Numbered from the stretch's first letter, positions 7,739 through 17,439 are shown. The stretch: DNA of 64,000 nucleotides from CBDCVN01 sp965223585 (GCA_965223585.1 CBDCWW010000015.1:62001-126000), one strand, 5' to 3'. Translations and numbers: made by a program. The notes: generated by a model not told the origin, from the sequence alone.

Positions 7739-7981
7739 ATGAACAGTATGACTGATAAAATCCGTGAAGAAGTACGATCATTATTTGCCCGTAAACAACT
7801 GAATCAAGGTGAAGTAGCAAAAGAGATAGGTGTGTCACGTGTTTATCTAAATTCTGTAATCAATGGTAAGCATGGTCATGTGCCTGATGTTTGGATATCA
7901 CTCTTAAAATACTTAGGGCAAGAAATTATAATAGTCCCTGAAGACAAGGTTAGTGCCGTAAAAAGGGCATTGGTGGATTAA
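7739..7981 (+). CDS. Small helix-turn-helix repressor
   Basis: About 80 residues from ATG 7739 (or 7748); the nominal start at 7715 lies upstream of the predicted transcription start. With TATATT at 7727-7732 the transcript would begin at about 7739, so the message is probably leaderless. Residues LNQGEVAKEIGVSRVYLNSVINGK form an XRE/Cro-like HTH. The gene faces the integrase and diverges from the small-ORF operon across the palindromic operator, so it is likely an autoregulating repressor that keeps the element quiet. Confidence 0.75.
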   Translation: MNSMTDKIREEVRSLFARKQLNQGEVAKEIGVSRVYLNSVINGKHGHVPDVWISLLKYLGQEIIIVPEDKVSAVKRALVD

Positions 7982-8154
7982 TGAGCAGTCAAAAGCTCGA
8001 GCTAGTAGTAAAACCAAAGGAAGGTGATAATAATTAATGACATTCTGTGGCTAAATGTAGCGACAGGTAAGCCTATTGATACCAAGGATGCTTGTAAATC
8101 TATTTCTAAAAGCAAACGTCAGAAAGGAAGTTTAGAAATTGGCTAGGAAACGTG
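7981..8154 (+). CDS. Two tiny coupled reading frames before the integrase
   Basis: The repressor stop overlaps an ATG (TAATG, 7981) opening an 18-codon frame (MSSQKLELVVKPKEGDNN, stop at 8037). A second frame, perhaps from GTG 8024, reads NDILWLNVATGKPIDTKD and a basic end, stopping at 8154 inside the integrase start. The second has the size and charge of some excisionase-like proteins, but no recognisable motif. Tight overlaps suggest translational coupling of repressor, small frame and integrase. Support is limited to layout. Confidence 0.3.
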
Positions 8155-9320
8155 CAGATGGTGAAGGCTCTATCTATAAGCGTACTGTAAACCGTAAAGA
8201 TGGTACTTCTTATATTCGTTGGGAAGCTGTTTATCAGCTTGGATATGATAGTAATGGCAAACGTAAGCGGATTACTCGTTATGCTAAAAGCCAAGCTGAG
8301 GCTCTTAACAAGCTAGAGGAGATTAAGAAAGAGGTAGCCAGTGGAGCAAGTACTAGTGAAAAGCGTACTTTATCAGAGTATTTTTCAGATTGGCTAAAAG
8401 ATAAAGCTCTAACTGTTAAACCTCGTACAGTTGAGTTTTATGCTTACCACATCAATAAATATATGAATCCTGAGCTTGGAGGCGTAAAGGTGAAGAAGCT
8501 AACCACTCCTCAAATCAGAGCCTTTATGCGAACTACTCAAAAGCAAGCCAGTAAAGATGCCGCTAACAAATCACGTAAGGTTCTTAAGGCAGCTCTCGAG
8601 CAAGCTGTAAAAGATGAGTTATTAATTCGCAACCCTGCAACTGCGGTAGCTCCTTTTAAAATAGAAAAGAAGGTTAGAGATATTGAGTGGTCTAGTGCAG
8701 AAGTGATGGAGTTTCTTAATCATGCTCGAGCACACAGATTATTTGCAGCTTTTTACTTAGCTTTAAGCACAGGAATGAGGCATGGTGAGGTCTTAGGATT
8801 ACGCTGGCAAGATATTGAAGGTGATACATTGTATGTAAAACAATCTCTTATACGCTTGGAAAGTGGTTGTGCAATAAGTACACCTAAGACTGCCCAAGGC
8901 ATACGTCGAGTTAAACTAGACCCTGAAACAATATCAGTGCTTGAACAACATAAGCAACAGCAACAGGCAGAAGTTCATCAACTATGTGACTCTTGGGGGC
9001 CTACATCTTCAGAGTTTAATGACCTAGTATTTACCTCTGTGATTGGAAGAGAAATAGCCCCAAGGAACTTTGACAGAGTGTGGTACAACCTTCAAAAACA
9101 AGCAGGTGTCCGCAAAATATGCTTTCATGATTTAAGACACATGCACGTAAGCCTTCTTAATAAGAAAGGGGTTGATGCTAGAACAATAGCAGATCGTATT
9201 GGGCATACTGATCCAGCATTTACCATTCGCAGGTATGCACATGTCTTCGAAGAACAACGCCAAGCTGCTGCTATACCTTTACTAGAGCTACTATCCTCTA
9301 GGCAAGGTATGTCTAATTAA
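8139..9320 (+). CDS. Tyrosine recombinase / phage-type integrase
   Basis: 393 residues from TTG 8139 with AGAAAGGAAG upstream. Domains in order: arm-type DNA-binding (GSIYKRTVNRKDGT, residues about 8-65), SAM-like core binding (TLSEYFSDWLKD to about 170), and catalytic domain with R in STGMRHGEVLGLRW, HDLRH, GHTDPAFTIRRYAHVF. The R, H-x-x-R, H and Y residues are all present, so it should be active. It ends 98 bases before the 3' end of tRNA-Arg, the usual position for an integrase using that tRNA as attachment site, and reads toward it. Confidence 0.95.
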   Translation: MARKRADGEGSIYKRTVNRKDGTSYIRWEAVYQLGYDSNGKRKRITRYAKSQAEALNKLEEIKKEVASGASTSEKRTLSEYFSDWLKDKALTVKPRTVEFYAYHINKYMNPELGGVKVKKLTTPQIRAFMRTTQKQASKDAANKSRKVLKAALEQAVKDELLIRNPATAVAPFKIEKKVRDIEWSSAEVMEFLNHARAHRLFAAFYLALSTGMRHGEVLGLRWQDIEGDTLYVKQSLIRLESGCAISTPKTAQGIRRVKLDPETISVLEQHKQQQQAEVHQLCDSWGPTSSEFNDLVFTSVIGREIAPRNFDRVWYNLQKQAGVRKICFHDLRHMHVSLLNKKGVDARTIADRIGHTDPAFTIRRYAHVFEEQRQAAAIPLLELLSSRQGMSN

Positions 9321-9418
9321 AACTTGTGGCTGTAGATTGGCTGTATTTAATGAAAAATAGCAAAAATAATTTAATACACAAAAGTTACTTTATACTTGTT
9401 TGTGACAAACTTTTTAAG

Positions 9419-9495
<77 letters not shown>

Positions 9496-9504
9496 AAAAT
9501 TTTC

Positions 9505-9597
9505 TGGCGGAGAGAGAGGGATTCGAACCCTCGATAGAGATTTTAACCCTATACTCCCTTAGCAGGGGAGCGCCTTCAGCCACTCGGCCACCTCTCC
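9505..9597 (-). tRNA. tRNA-Ser (GCT)
   Basis: About 93 nt with long variable arm and encoded CCA; acceptor begins GGAGAGGTG, anticodon loop CTGCTAA, GGTTCGAATCC T-loop. Confidence 0.95.
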
Positions 9598-9621
9598 AAA
9601 AGAGGAACTAAAGCTGAAATT

Positions 9622-9711
9622 TGGCGGAGGGTGAGGGATTCGAACCCCCGAGGCGCTTGCACACCTAACGGTTTTCAAGACCGCCGCTTTCAACCGCTCA
9701 GCCAACCCTCC
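9622..9711 (-). tRNA. tRNA-Ser (TGA)
   Basis: About 90 nt with long variable arm and encoded CCA; acceptor GGAGGGT, anticodon loop CTTGAAA. Third of a tightly packed minus-strand tRNA cluster downstream of trmJ. Confidence 0.95.
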
Positions 9712-9749
9712 GCAACGAAGGTAGAGTATACAAGCTAAATGCCCTTGTG

Positions 9750-10475
9750 TCAATGTTCCTTAAGTTGGTTATCAACGGCCCATTTTACTTGCCGCCACAA
9801 GCCGTGTATAGCTGAAACTTCCCGCTCATTGAGCTGTGCTTTATCAAAAATACGTCGCATTAAACGCATGGCACTTTCTTCTCTTTGCTTATCAGTATAC
9901 TTAATAAGGTGTAAAACTTTTAACAGCTTGGCATACATCCTTTCTACCTTTTCTCGAGTAGCAAGAGTGCTATCAAATTGTGGTTTTGTTAAAGCAACTT
10001 CGTTATCGGTAGAGAACCATTCGTAAACAACTATTTGCACAGCTTGGGCAAGATTAAGTGAAGCATATTCAGCAGTGGGGATTTGAATATAGCCTTGGCA
10101 CAAATCTAAATCTTCATTGGAAAGACCCCAATCCTCACGGCCAAAAACTAGAGCTACTTTTTCTTTTTGGCTTAAAGGGCAGAAATTGCTTGCAGCCTTA
10201 CGGGCAGTGTACGTTCCTCTGTCGTCTTTTCTTGCTCGAGCTGTAGTACCTAAAGAAAAGCTACAATCAGCTAGAGCATCCTTAAGGGTATTACAAACTA
10301 CAGCATTATCAAGTACATCACTAGCGTGGGAAGCGAGTGCATAAGCTTTTGCTTCCAATTTATGTTTGGAGGATACTATATAAAGTTCATGAAACCCAAA
10401 ATTTTTCATGGCTCTTGCGCTGCTACCAATATTAGCTGGCAACTTAGGGTTTACTAAAATTATACGTAGAGGCAC
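9750..10475 (-). CDS. trmJ: tRNA 2'-O-methyltransferase, TrmJ-like (SPOUT family)
   Basis: 241 residues with the three SPOUT/TrmH motifs: NIGSSARAMKNFG near residue 15, LVFGREDWGLSNEDL near 110, and IPTAEYASLNLAQAVQIVVYE near 135-155. Family members transfer methyl from S-adenosylmethionine to the ribose 2'-OH, usually at position 32 of tRNA anticodon loops. The C-terminal helical region (DKQREESAMRLMRRIF) is typical of TrmJ. It lies directly upstream of three tRNA genes on the same strand and may be co-transcribed with them. The exact target nucleotide is inferred from the family. Confidence 0.88.
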   Translation of the reverse strand: MPLRIILVNPKLPANIGSSARAMKNFGFHELYIVSSKHKLEAKAYALASHASDVLDNAVVCNTLKDALADCSFSLGTTARARKDDRGTYTARKAASNFCPLSQKEKVALVFGREDWGLSNEDLDLCQGYIQIPTAEYASLNLAQAVQIVVYEWFSTDNEVALTKPQFDSTLATREKVERMYAKLLKVLHLIKYTDKQREESAMRLMRRIFDKAQLNEREVSAIHGLWRQVKWAVDNQLKEH

Positions 10476-10511
10476 ATTTAGGAGTAGGGTGTAAGTTTGT
10501 GAATACCCTTC

Positions 10512-10621
10512 ACTTTGTCTAAGGGTGAACCTTTGGAGTAATTATTACCTATAGGCAGTCAGTAGCCAGCATAGTAAAGCCCTACTGACTACTATTTTGA
10601 ATTCCAATAAAAATTCACAAG
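10512..10621 (-). repeat. Dispersed miniature inverted-repeat element, copy 1
   Basis: On the minus strand this begins TTGTGAATTTTTATTGGA and ends with TACTCC...GGTTCACCC, an imperfect inverted repeat of the start. Between them TAGTCAGTAG and CTACTGACTG can pair around GGCTTTACTATGCTGG. Related copies lie at 39417-39500 and 48986-49100, with a core-only relative at 34865-34910. All are in spacers. Confidence 0.6.
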
Positions 10622-10650
10622 TATTTATGCCTAGGCGCTTAGAACCTATT

Positions 10651-10929
10651 TTAAGCTAAAGCTTTTAAAGTAAGATTTTTAATATTTTTAGCTAGACGAG
10701 ATTTTTTACGAGCAGCTGTGTTTTTGTGCAAAGTTGAGCCTTTGGCAGCTTTATCAATGATTTTTACTGCTACCCGTTGGTATTTATGAGCTGAGTCTGC
10801 ATCGCCTTTTTCAGCAGCAGCAATAGCTTTTTTGCTAAATGTATGAATTTTACTTTTAAGAGAGCGGTTCTTCTCGCGGCGCTTATCTGATTGGCGCTTA
10901 TATTTCATAGCAGATGGATTTCTTGCCAT
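10651..10929 (-). CDS. rpsT: 30S ribosomal protein S20
   Basis: 92 residues, highly basic, with the S20 layout: MARNPSAMKYKRQSDKRREK start, helical KAIAAAEKGDADSAHKY, and the conserved HKNTAARKKSRLAK segment. Binds 16S rRNA in early 30S assembly. ATG at 10929 has GGAG eight bases upstream. Length is normal. Confidence 0.95.
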   Translation of the reverse strand: MARNPSAMKYKRQSDKRREKNRSLKSKIHTFSKKAIAAAEKGDADSAHKYQRVAVKIIDKAAKGSTLHKNTAARKKSRLAKNIKNLTLKALA

Positions 10930-11071
10930 TTATCTTAAACTCCTTATCACTATAATCTTGTCTAAGTGACAAGCGTTATTAACGCTAGCACATATCATGT
11001 TATAAATGCTACTGTCACAAAAAAATTAAAACGATTTTCGAAGTGGAACATAAGTTGTAGAACAGGCTACC

Positions 11072-12790
11072 ATGAATGAAATTACGAGTGTAAAAAGAAA
11101 TTTGCCTTCTTCCAAATTACAGCAAAGGATTCTTAATGAAACTAAAAATATAGCTAGTAGCGATTATCAAAAGATTATTTATCTTGTAGAGAATGCTTGG
11201 GACTTGCGTGATAAAGATGCTCAACAGGCACTGGCTTTGAGCCAAAGTGCTGTAACAAAAATACCAAGCTTGCCTATAGAAAAGCCCACAACAAAAGGTT
11301 TACAAGCAGAGGTATTTAAAACATTAGGTTATTTATATAAACGTTTAGGCAGTTATGATTTGGGGCTTTTGTATGCTTTTAAATCACTCGAGTTATGCCG
11401 AGAACTCGAGCTTATTGAAGGATGTATAGTTAACCTGCAGACTCTAGGTTGGTGCTATACTCACCTTGGCAACTTCTCTGAAGGACTTAAACCTTTTCTA
11501 GAAGCTTTAGAGCTTTGTCAGCAAAAAGAAAGCTCTTATCTCAAGGCTCATACCTTATTAGGTTTAAGCACTCTTTATTATTATTTAGAAAGCTTTGAAC
11601 AGGCGCTGAAATTTGAGGAAGAAACCCTAGAGTTATATAAAGTCTTAGATGATCCACAGGGAAAGTTTGTTTTACTTAATAGCCTTTCTAAAACACATTT
11701 TAAGCTTGGTCATTTAGATACTGCTCTAAATTATGCTCAGAAGAGCTTAGAGCTTAGTCAAAACTTACAAGAACTTGAGCTAGGCAGAGTCTTAAATACC
11801 TTAGGGTTAATTTATCGTGAAAAAGGGGACTTAAGAGAAGCCTTGCATTACTTTCAAGGAGCATTGGCACGTTTGAAGATAAAAGAGTCGAGGCAATTTG
11901 CAGCAGAAACTTTTTTAAATATTGGTAGTACTTACCTACAGCAAAATGAACTTGAAAGAGCCCTTCATTATTGCAAGAAAGCTTTGGAGAGTGCTGAGAG
12001 GGTAAATGCTAAAAATGATATGTTAGGTAGTCATTTGCAACTAGCAAAGACTTACAAACGGATGGGTGATTTTCAAAAGTCACTTTTTCACTATGAGAGT
12101 TATCATGATGCAGAGAAAGCAATTTTTAACGAAAAAGCTGATAACAAACTAAAGAGCCTACAAATTTTCCATGAAACAGAAAGAGTAAGGCAACAAACTG
12201 AGATTTACCGTTTGCAAAATGTGGAGCTAAAGGACGCTAAATTTAAGCTCGAGCAGAGAATGCAAGAACTTAAGCTCTTACACCAAAAAGTAAAAGAGCT
12301 TAGTATTCGCGATGGGCTTACAGACTTGTACAACCGCCGCTATCTTGATGAACAACTTAGCATTTTATTTTCTCGAGCAAGACGTTACAATCAACCTATA
12401 AGTGTGGCTATTATAGATGTTGATAACTTTAAAAAACTCAATGACACCTTTTCTCATCAAGTAGGTGATGAAGCTCTTAAATGTGTGGCAAATATTTTAG
12501 TAAATAGCTTACGTGAATCTGACCTTGCTGCACGCTATGGTGGTGAAGAATTTGTGCTGACCTTACCTGAAACAAATCTAGAACAAGCCTTAGTAGTTTG
12601 TGAACGTACACGTAGGCAAATAGCAAACTATGATTGGGGCAGCCTTAACTCTAATCTTGAAGTAACTGTTAGCGTTGGTGTAGCTGATGCGATAGAAGTA
12701 AAGGATCATGAAGAGCAATTACAGATAGCAGATAAACGTCTTTATATTGCTAAGCGCAGTGGTAAAAATAAGGTGGTTGCAGAATCCTAG
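11072..12790 (+). CDS. TPR-GGDEF diguanylate cyclase
   Basis: 572 residues. Residues about 40-370 are TPR repeats (GLLYAFKSLELCRE, LNYAQKSLELSQ, LHYCKKALESAER), followed by a coiled coil (ETERVRQQTEIYRLQN to KLLHQKVKEL) and a C-terminal GGDEF domain starting IRDGLTDLYNRRYLD. The active-site loop reads RYGGEEF, so cyclase activity making cyclic di-GMP from GTP is expected. RESD lies five residues before GGEEF and fits an inhibitory I-site for product feedback. No membrane segment: TPRs probably bind a partner that switches the enzyme. Its stop abuts the convergent Fe-S gene. Confidence 0.92.
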   Translation: MNEITSVKRNLPSSKLQQRILNETKNIASSDYQKIIYLVENAWDLRDKDAQQALALSQSAVTKIPSLPIEKPTTKGLQAEVFKTLGYLYKRLGSYDLGLLYAFKSLELCRELELIEGCIVNLQTLGWCYTHLGNFSEGLKPFLEALELCQQKESSYLKAHTLLGLSTLYYYLESFEQALKFEEETLELYKVLDDPQGKFVLLNSLSKTHFKLGHLDTALNYAQKSLELSQNLQELELGRVLNTLGLIYREKGDLREALHYFQGALARLKIKESRQFAAETFLNIGSTYLQQNELERALHYCKKALESAERVNAKNDMLGSHLQLAKTYKRMGDFQKSLFHYESYHDAEKAIFNEKADNKLKSLQIFHETERVRQQTEIYRLQNVELKDAKFKLEQRMQELKLLHQKVKELSIRDGLTDLYNRRYLDEQLSILFSRARRYNQPISVAIIDVDNFKKLNDTFSHQVGDEALKCVANILVNSLRESDLAARYGGEEFVLTLPETNLEQALVVCERTRRQIANYDWGSLNSNLEVTVSVGVADAIEVKDHEEQLQIADKRLYIAKRSGKNKVVAES

Positions 12791-13117
12791 TTAAACATTA
12801 AAGCCAAACATACGCATTTGCTTTTTGCCTTCCTCAGTCATTTTATCGGTAGTCCAAGGTGGTGTCCAAACAAACTCAACCGTAACCTTTTTTACCCCTT
12901 CAACATTCATACAAGCAAGTTCAGCATCAGCTTGAATCATATCTTGTACCGGACAACCCATACTAGTTAGGGTCATGTCAATTTCTACTTCACCCTTATC
13001 ATTAATATCAAGTTCATAAATAAGTCCTAAATCGACAACATTTACAGGAATTTCAGGGTCTCTGACAACTTTGAGTGCTTCAAGTAATTCTTCTTTAGTG
13101 GGGATTTTCTTTGCCAT
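12791..13117 (-). CDS. DUF59/MIP18-family Fe-S cluster assembly protein
   Basis: 108 residues with VRDPEIPVNVVDLGLIYEL, TLTSMGCPVQDMI and VEFVWTPPWTTDKM, the hallmarks of the SufT/PaaD-like family. These act in maturation or delivery of iron-sulfur clusters; the single cysteine in MGCP is the conserved metal-cluster residue. No suf genes are in the window. It is convergent with the GGDEF gene without any gap. Which member of the family (SufT or another) cannot be decided here. Confidence 0.85.
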   Translation of the reverse strand: MAKKIPTKEELLEALKVVRDPEIPVNVVDLGLIYELDINDKGEVEIDMTLTSMGCPVQDMIQADAELACMNVEGVKKVTVEFVWTPPWTTDKMTEEGKKQMRMFGFNV

Positions 13118-13156
13118 AGTTAGTTTTTACCATAAAAATATCAATTAAATGCTTAG

Positions 13157-14486
13157 GATCTGTAATTTTATAACTGTCCAAACTTACAAAATTGTAGGAA
13201 CAGCACGGTAATTCCATCGAGGTAAAATGGCATCAAAAAGGACTGATATATTGGCTCGAAACTCAGGAGAAGCTTTCCTGCCTTTATTATAGACTTTGTC
13301 AACAATGTCAACGCTTACAGTAAGACCTTTGCTAGTACTAGTGTTTAAAATTAACCGTTTGGCAAGCTCAATGTCTGTTAACATCACTCCTTTCATAGCC
13401 TTAGTAATATGGGGAAACAAACAATGCTCTATAGGATTGTATTTTGAACAATAAGATGGATAGTGAGCTATGCGTATTTCAATACCTAACTTATTCACTA
13501 GCTTTTGGAGGTCTTCTTTAAAAATATAATGACGACTGTTGTTGCTTCCCCCTCCATCACATAGCCATAGTATGGAAATTGCTTTAGGATACTCTCCTTT
13601 GCCATAGTCTTCCCACCAAGAAGCTACATTTTCGCAGGCAAATTCACTGGTATCTCGGCTGTTTCCTAAATATAGGTAGCCATGGTTGAGTTTTAAGTCA
13701 TACACTCCGTAAGGAACTATCACCCCCTTAGCAAAGCTCTGAAAATCATGGTCATAGCTTTCTAGTGTTTCTTGAGTGTAAAGCTTCCCTTCTCTATAAA
13801 ATATGCCTAAGAACTCCTTCTTCTTCGTATCCACACTGATAACAGGATTTCCTTGTTTTTGGTATTTTTTCTTGAGTTGGGTAATCTTCTTAAACTGTTT
13901 ATTCCTTTCAGCTACATTCTTCATAGTAGTCTGTTTCTTTATCTTGCGCTGTCCAAAGGAATGTCCTTTTAGTAGTTGTTTTACCACGAAGGTGCTAACT
14001 TTCAGTCCTTTTTCTTCCATACGTCTAGCTATTTCCCTTTGGCTTAAATTAGTCCAATACACTCCCTCACGCATGGGATCTCCTGCCATTTGTTTCTTTG
14101 ACTACTTTGAGAAACACCTCATCTACACTAGTTTTTTTTATGGTAGGGCTTTCGTCCACCACCTGAACGCCTTATGCGCTTTTCATGTTTGCCATCGTCT
14201 GGCAAATCCTTTAGCTCTGCTATTCCTCTTTGGATTGTCTTTATTGAACATCCTAATAATTTACTGATATAGCTTTGTCCTCCATAACCAAGTTTTATTG
14301 CTTCAAGACTGGCATAGCGACGTCGGTCTTTTTCCGACAAGGTACTGTATAGCTTTCTCATTTCTGCTTCAATGTTTTTTGAATACTTGACCATAATTAC
14401 TCTTGATTTTTGACCTTATTATACCTCACTTTTGATCTTTCTACACCTTGTTTTGACAACTTTGGACACTTATTTAATTACAGATC
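13157..14486 (-). mobile_element. ISAzo13-like insertion sequence
   Basis: Inverted ends GATCTGTAATT...A-A-TGTCCAAA at 13157-13190 and 14450-14486 bound a 1330-bp element. CTTAG flanks it on both sides (13152-13156 and 14487-14491) and looks like a target duplication. It inserted at the very stop codon of the neighbouring secreted protein gene, but the duplication preserves that stop. No CTCGAG motif occurs inside. Confidence 0.8.
13184..14394 (-). pseudogene. ISAzo13-family transposase, frameshifted
   Basis: The N-terminal part (14394-14128, 88 residues) has an HTH (SYISKLLGCSIKTIQRGIAEL) and ends RSGGGRKPYHKK. The C-terminal part (14089-13184) carries the DDE core: D in VISVDTKKKEF, D in LWLCDGGGSNNS and E in YNPIEHCLF, as in the 'Rhodopirellula transposase' family. 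Between them the sequence TSVDEVFLKVVKET is encoded in a third frame, so two frame changes are needed: one at a run of eight A (14131-14138 on the plus strand as T) and one near 14090. Either decayed or dependent on slippage. Confidence 0.75.
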
Positions 14487-14487
14487 C

Positions 14488-16245
14488 TTAGTAAGGAAAA
14501 AAAACAATAGCACTAACTATTTTTCTTTCATTCCAACGATTAAGAACTTGACCAGCAGCAAATAGACTAGTGCTGCTACCACTATCTAAGCGCATAGCCC
14601 TTTCTGCTCCAAGAGAAATAAAAAGTGGCACAAGCTCTTTAGCAGTCATAGAGTTGGCTGTTAATAGTAACACTGTCCCATCCGCTTTTACTCCTATGGC
14701 AGCTTGTAGGGTACGACCATTAACGATGTAAGTATTCTTAAAGGATTCTTTTGAAGGTTCATAGGCGCTTTTGCCATCAAAAACTAAAAGAGGGCCTGCC
14801 TCAACAGCGTAGCGTAGTTTTGTAAATATACTTGGAGTTATGTTAACCTCGAGCTGAGCGTAATCACCTACTTTAATACTAGTTAATTCCGAGAGTTTGG
14901 AACCAATTTCATAAGAAAGTACAAAACCCTCTTGGGGCACAATGCGTGGACCAACAGTATTCTCAATAACTCTGTTGTTGTAAACTACTAGAGTTCCTCT
15001 TTCAGAATTGCCAAAAGTCTCACCTGCCCTAGTATAAAGTGTAAGTAGACCACCTTCATAAGGGGCTTTGGTAGGGTAGCGCTTACCATTAATGTAGACG
15101 CTAGCTTGGTATTGCACTCTATCAATAATACTTTGGTTCCAATCGAAAGCTATACTTGCTCGGTTTCTAGAAGGTTCAGAAATTATTTCATGATCTAGGC
15201 GCAAAAACCCTATAGTTGTGGATGTTTTAGGATCAAAATAGCTAGCATTTATAGCGGCAAATCCCCCACGGGCTAATTCGCTGAGAGTTTGTGATACTTT
15301 TGGCTTGCCTACCACACGGAATTCGCCTGCATAGGGAGCGATTTCTAAAAGATGTATGGTGCTTAAGTTTTCCTCAGTAGGGTAAACAAAACGTCTATAG
15401 CGCACTCCTCTTTGTAAATCTGCTCTTCTTTCTGTAAGTCTTGAAAGTAATGTAGGAGTAAAAGAGTAGGGGTCTTCATTTGCTGGCCTTGTTAAAGCAA
15501 AAGGGGGTGTGGGGAAGGGTGGACGAGAGGGGGGAGAGGGAGGGGAAGGTAGTAAAGAAGGAAGCGTTGGAAGAGAAGGTAGAATAGAGGAAGATGAAGG
15601 AGGAGAACTATAGGGTAAAGGTGTTGTTTCTTGTTGAACAAAATGTTCGGACTCCTCTATAATTAAAGGAGTAAAATCAATTACAAGGCGTAAGGGGTTG
15701 TATAAACTAAACACACGGTAACGCATAGGTTGAGATGCTGCTAGGTTTAGGGTTGTGTGCTCGAGCCCAACAATAAACTCCAAAATAAATTCATCTGATT
15801 TAAGAGGTATGCCAAAGGGAATTAAAAGGGGAGGTAAACCTAAATTCAGTGCTTCATTAGTATTTAGTTCTCCTGTTTGAATATAGCGATTTAGGTGAAC
15901 TTGCTTATCAATTTCAAATATTAATCTTAGGTTAGATTCTTGATTAAAAGTTACATTCCTAAGTTTTGGTAAGTTTAAACCTAAATAATCTAAAGCATTT
16001 TGACTTAGATAAACATTATTACCATCTATATAAATATGGTCTTGGAAATTACCTAGTAAAGGAATTTCACTTTGCCAACCTTTTGCTAGATCAAATTGTA
16101 AAGTTTTATTCTCATAGTTAATAGTTGCTTGCCCATTCTTGTAACTAAGTAACGATTGGGGTAGTAAGAAAAAGTTGCCTTGTGAGAAAGCTAGAACACC
16201 ACTTGTTAAAAGTATAAGCACAAAACAAAACCTTACTAAAAACAT
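14488..16245 (-). CDS. Secreted phosphodiester glycosidase (NAGPA-like) protein
   Basis: 585 residues from ATG 16245, giving a clear signal peptide (MFLVRFCFVLILLTSGVLAF); an upstream start at 16287 would spoil it. The N-terminal half has two AMIN-like/beta-rich stretches, then a proline-serine linker near residues 210-250 (PSPPSPPSRPPFPTPPF). The C-terminal half is a NAGPA-type domain: GFAAINASYFDP, EAGPLLVFDG, AAIGVKADGTVLLLT and AMRLDSGSSTSLF. Such domains cleave phosphodiester-linked sugars or act in exopolysaccharide metabolism. Location is extracytoplasmic. Diverges from the aminotransferase gene across only 19 bases. Confidence 0.8.
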   Translation of the reverse strand: MFLVRFCFVLILLTSGVLAFSQGNFFLLPQSLLSYKNGQATINYENKTLQFDLAKGWQSEIPLLGNFQDHIYIDGNNVYLSQNALDYLGLNLPKLRNVTFNQESNLRLIFEIDKQVHLNRYIQTGELNTNEALNLGLPPLLIPFGIPLKSDEFILEFIVGLEHTTLNLAASQPMRYRVFSLYNPLRLVIDFTPLIIEESEHFVQQETTPLPYSSPPSSSSILPSLPTLPSLLPSPPSPPSRPPFPTPPFALTRPANEDPYSFTPTLLSRLTERRADLQRGVRYRRFVYPTEENLSTIHLLEIAPYAGEFRVVGKPKVSQTLSELARGGFAAINASYFDPKTSTTIGFLRLDHEIISEPSRNRASIAFDWNQSIIDRVQYQASVYINGKRYPTKAPYEGGLLTLYTRAGETFGNSERGTLVVYNNRVIENTVGPRIVPQEGFVLSYEIGSKLSELTSIKVGDYAQLEVNITPSIFTKLRYAVEAGPLLVFDGKSAYEPSKESFKNTYIVNGRTLQAAIGVKADGTVLLLTANSMTAKELVPLFISLGAERAMRLDSGSSTSLFAAGQVLNRWNERKIVSAIVFFPY

Positions 16246-16263
16246 ATAATTGTAGAATACAAC

Positions 16264-17439
16264 ATGTTTATGGCAAAAAATTATCAAAGTAATCGCATTG
16301 CTACTTTCACTGAAACAGTATTTGCTACCTATAGTCGTTTAGCCAAGGAGTTAGATGCTGTAAATCTTGGGCAGGGTTTTCCTGACTTTGCGCCACCAGA
16401 TTTTGTACTAGAAGCACTAAAAGACTCAGTAAATGCTAATCAGCAATATGCTCCACTTTCAGGAATTCCTAAGCTCTTGCGTGCTGCAGCAAAGAAGGCT
16501 TCTTCAAATCTAGGTCGTAAAATTGACCCCAACACAGAAGCTCTGATTCTAGTTGGTGCGACAGAAGCACTTTTTGCTAGTATTCAAGCTTTTGTTGATC
16601 CGGGTGATGAGGTAATTATTTTTGAGCCCTTTTATGATGCTTACCCAGCCGATACTATTATGGCAGGGGGGATAGCTAAGTATGTGCCACTACACCCACA
16701 AGCTAATGGACAGTGGGTTTTTGATCTAGCTGAGTTAAAGGCAGCTTTTAGCAACAAAACTAAGTTAATTATCCTAAACACTCCACACAACCCTACGGGC
16801 AAAGTTTTTACTGCTAAAGAGCTTGATGTTATAGTTGATTTAGCTGAAACTTATGATGCCCTTATTCTAAGTGACGAAGTTTATGAACATATAGCTTTTG
16901 AGTCTCACCTTTGTGTAGCTAGTCGTGAAGGGGCTTTTGAGCGCACTATTACTATCTCGAGCGTAGGCAAAACTTTCTCGGTTACGGGTTGGAAAATTGG
17001 TTGGTTAATTGCTCCTGCTCCTTTAGTCAAGGCTGTAAGTACAGCACACCAATGGATTCCCTTTGTAGTAGCAACACCTTTACAGATTGCTACTGCACAG
17101 GTGCTGACTGAAGCTGAAGGAAGTAGTTACTATCAAGAAGTAAGCAAAATGTACGAGGCTAAACGTGATTTATTGGTAGGTGCTTTAAAACAGACCCCTT
17201 TTAAACCTTTGAGTCCTCAAGGTAGCTACTTTGTAATGGCAGATAGTAGTGAACTTGATTATAAAGATGATGTAGAACTTTGTTTAGATTTACCCAAAAG
17301 GATTGGTGTAGTAGCTATACCACCAAGTGCTTTTTACAGTGAAGAGCATAAACATCTAGCTAAGAATCTAGTACGCTTTGCTTTTTGTAAGACTGATGAG
17401 GTTTTGCTCGAGGCAGCAAAACGCTTAAAAGAGTTGTGA
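16264..17439 (+). CDS. PLP-dependent aminotransferase, class I/II
   Basis: 391 residues (389 if ATG 16270 is used). Fold-type I features: NLGQGFPDF, NTPHNPTGKVF, SDEVYEH and the Schiff-base lysine K236 in SSVGKTFSVTGWKIGW; arginine in VRFAFCK binds the substrate carboxylate. The pattern fits the kynurenine/methionine/glutamine aminotransferase-like group, which transfers amino groups between amino and keto acids in the cytosol. Substrate cannot be fixed from sequence. The next gene starts 147 bases later. Confidence 0.9.
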   Translation: MFMAKNYQSNRIATFTETVFATYSRLAKELDAVNLGQGFPDFAPPDFVLEALKDSVNANQQYAPLSGIPKLLRAAAKKASSNLGRKIDPNTEALILVGATEALFASIQAFVDPGDEVIIFEPFYDAYPADTIMAGGIAKYVPLHPQANGQWVFDLAELKAAFSNKTKLIILNTPHNPTGKVFTAKELDVIVDLAETYDALILSDEVYEHIAFESHLCVASREGAFERTITISSVGKTFSVTGWKIGWLIAPAPLVKAVSTAHQWIPFVVATPLQIATAQVLTEAEGSSYYQEVSKMYEAKRDLLVGALKQTPFKPLSPQGSYFVMADSSELDYKDDVELCLDLPKRIGVVAIPPSAFYSEEHKHLAKNLVRFAFCKTDEVLLEAAKRLKEL

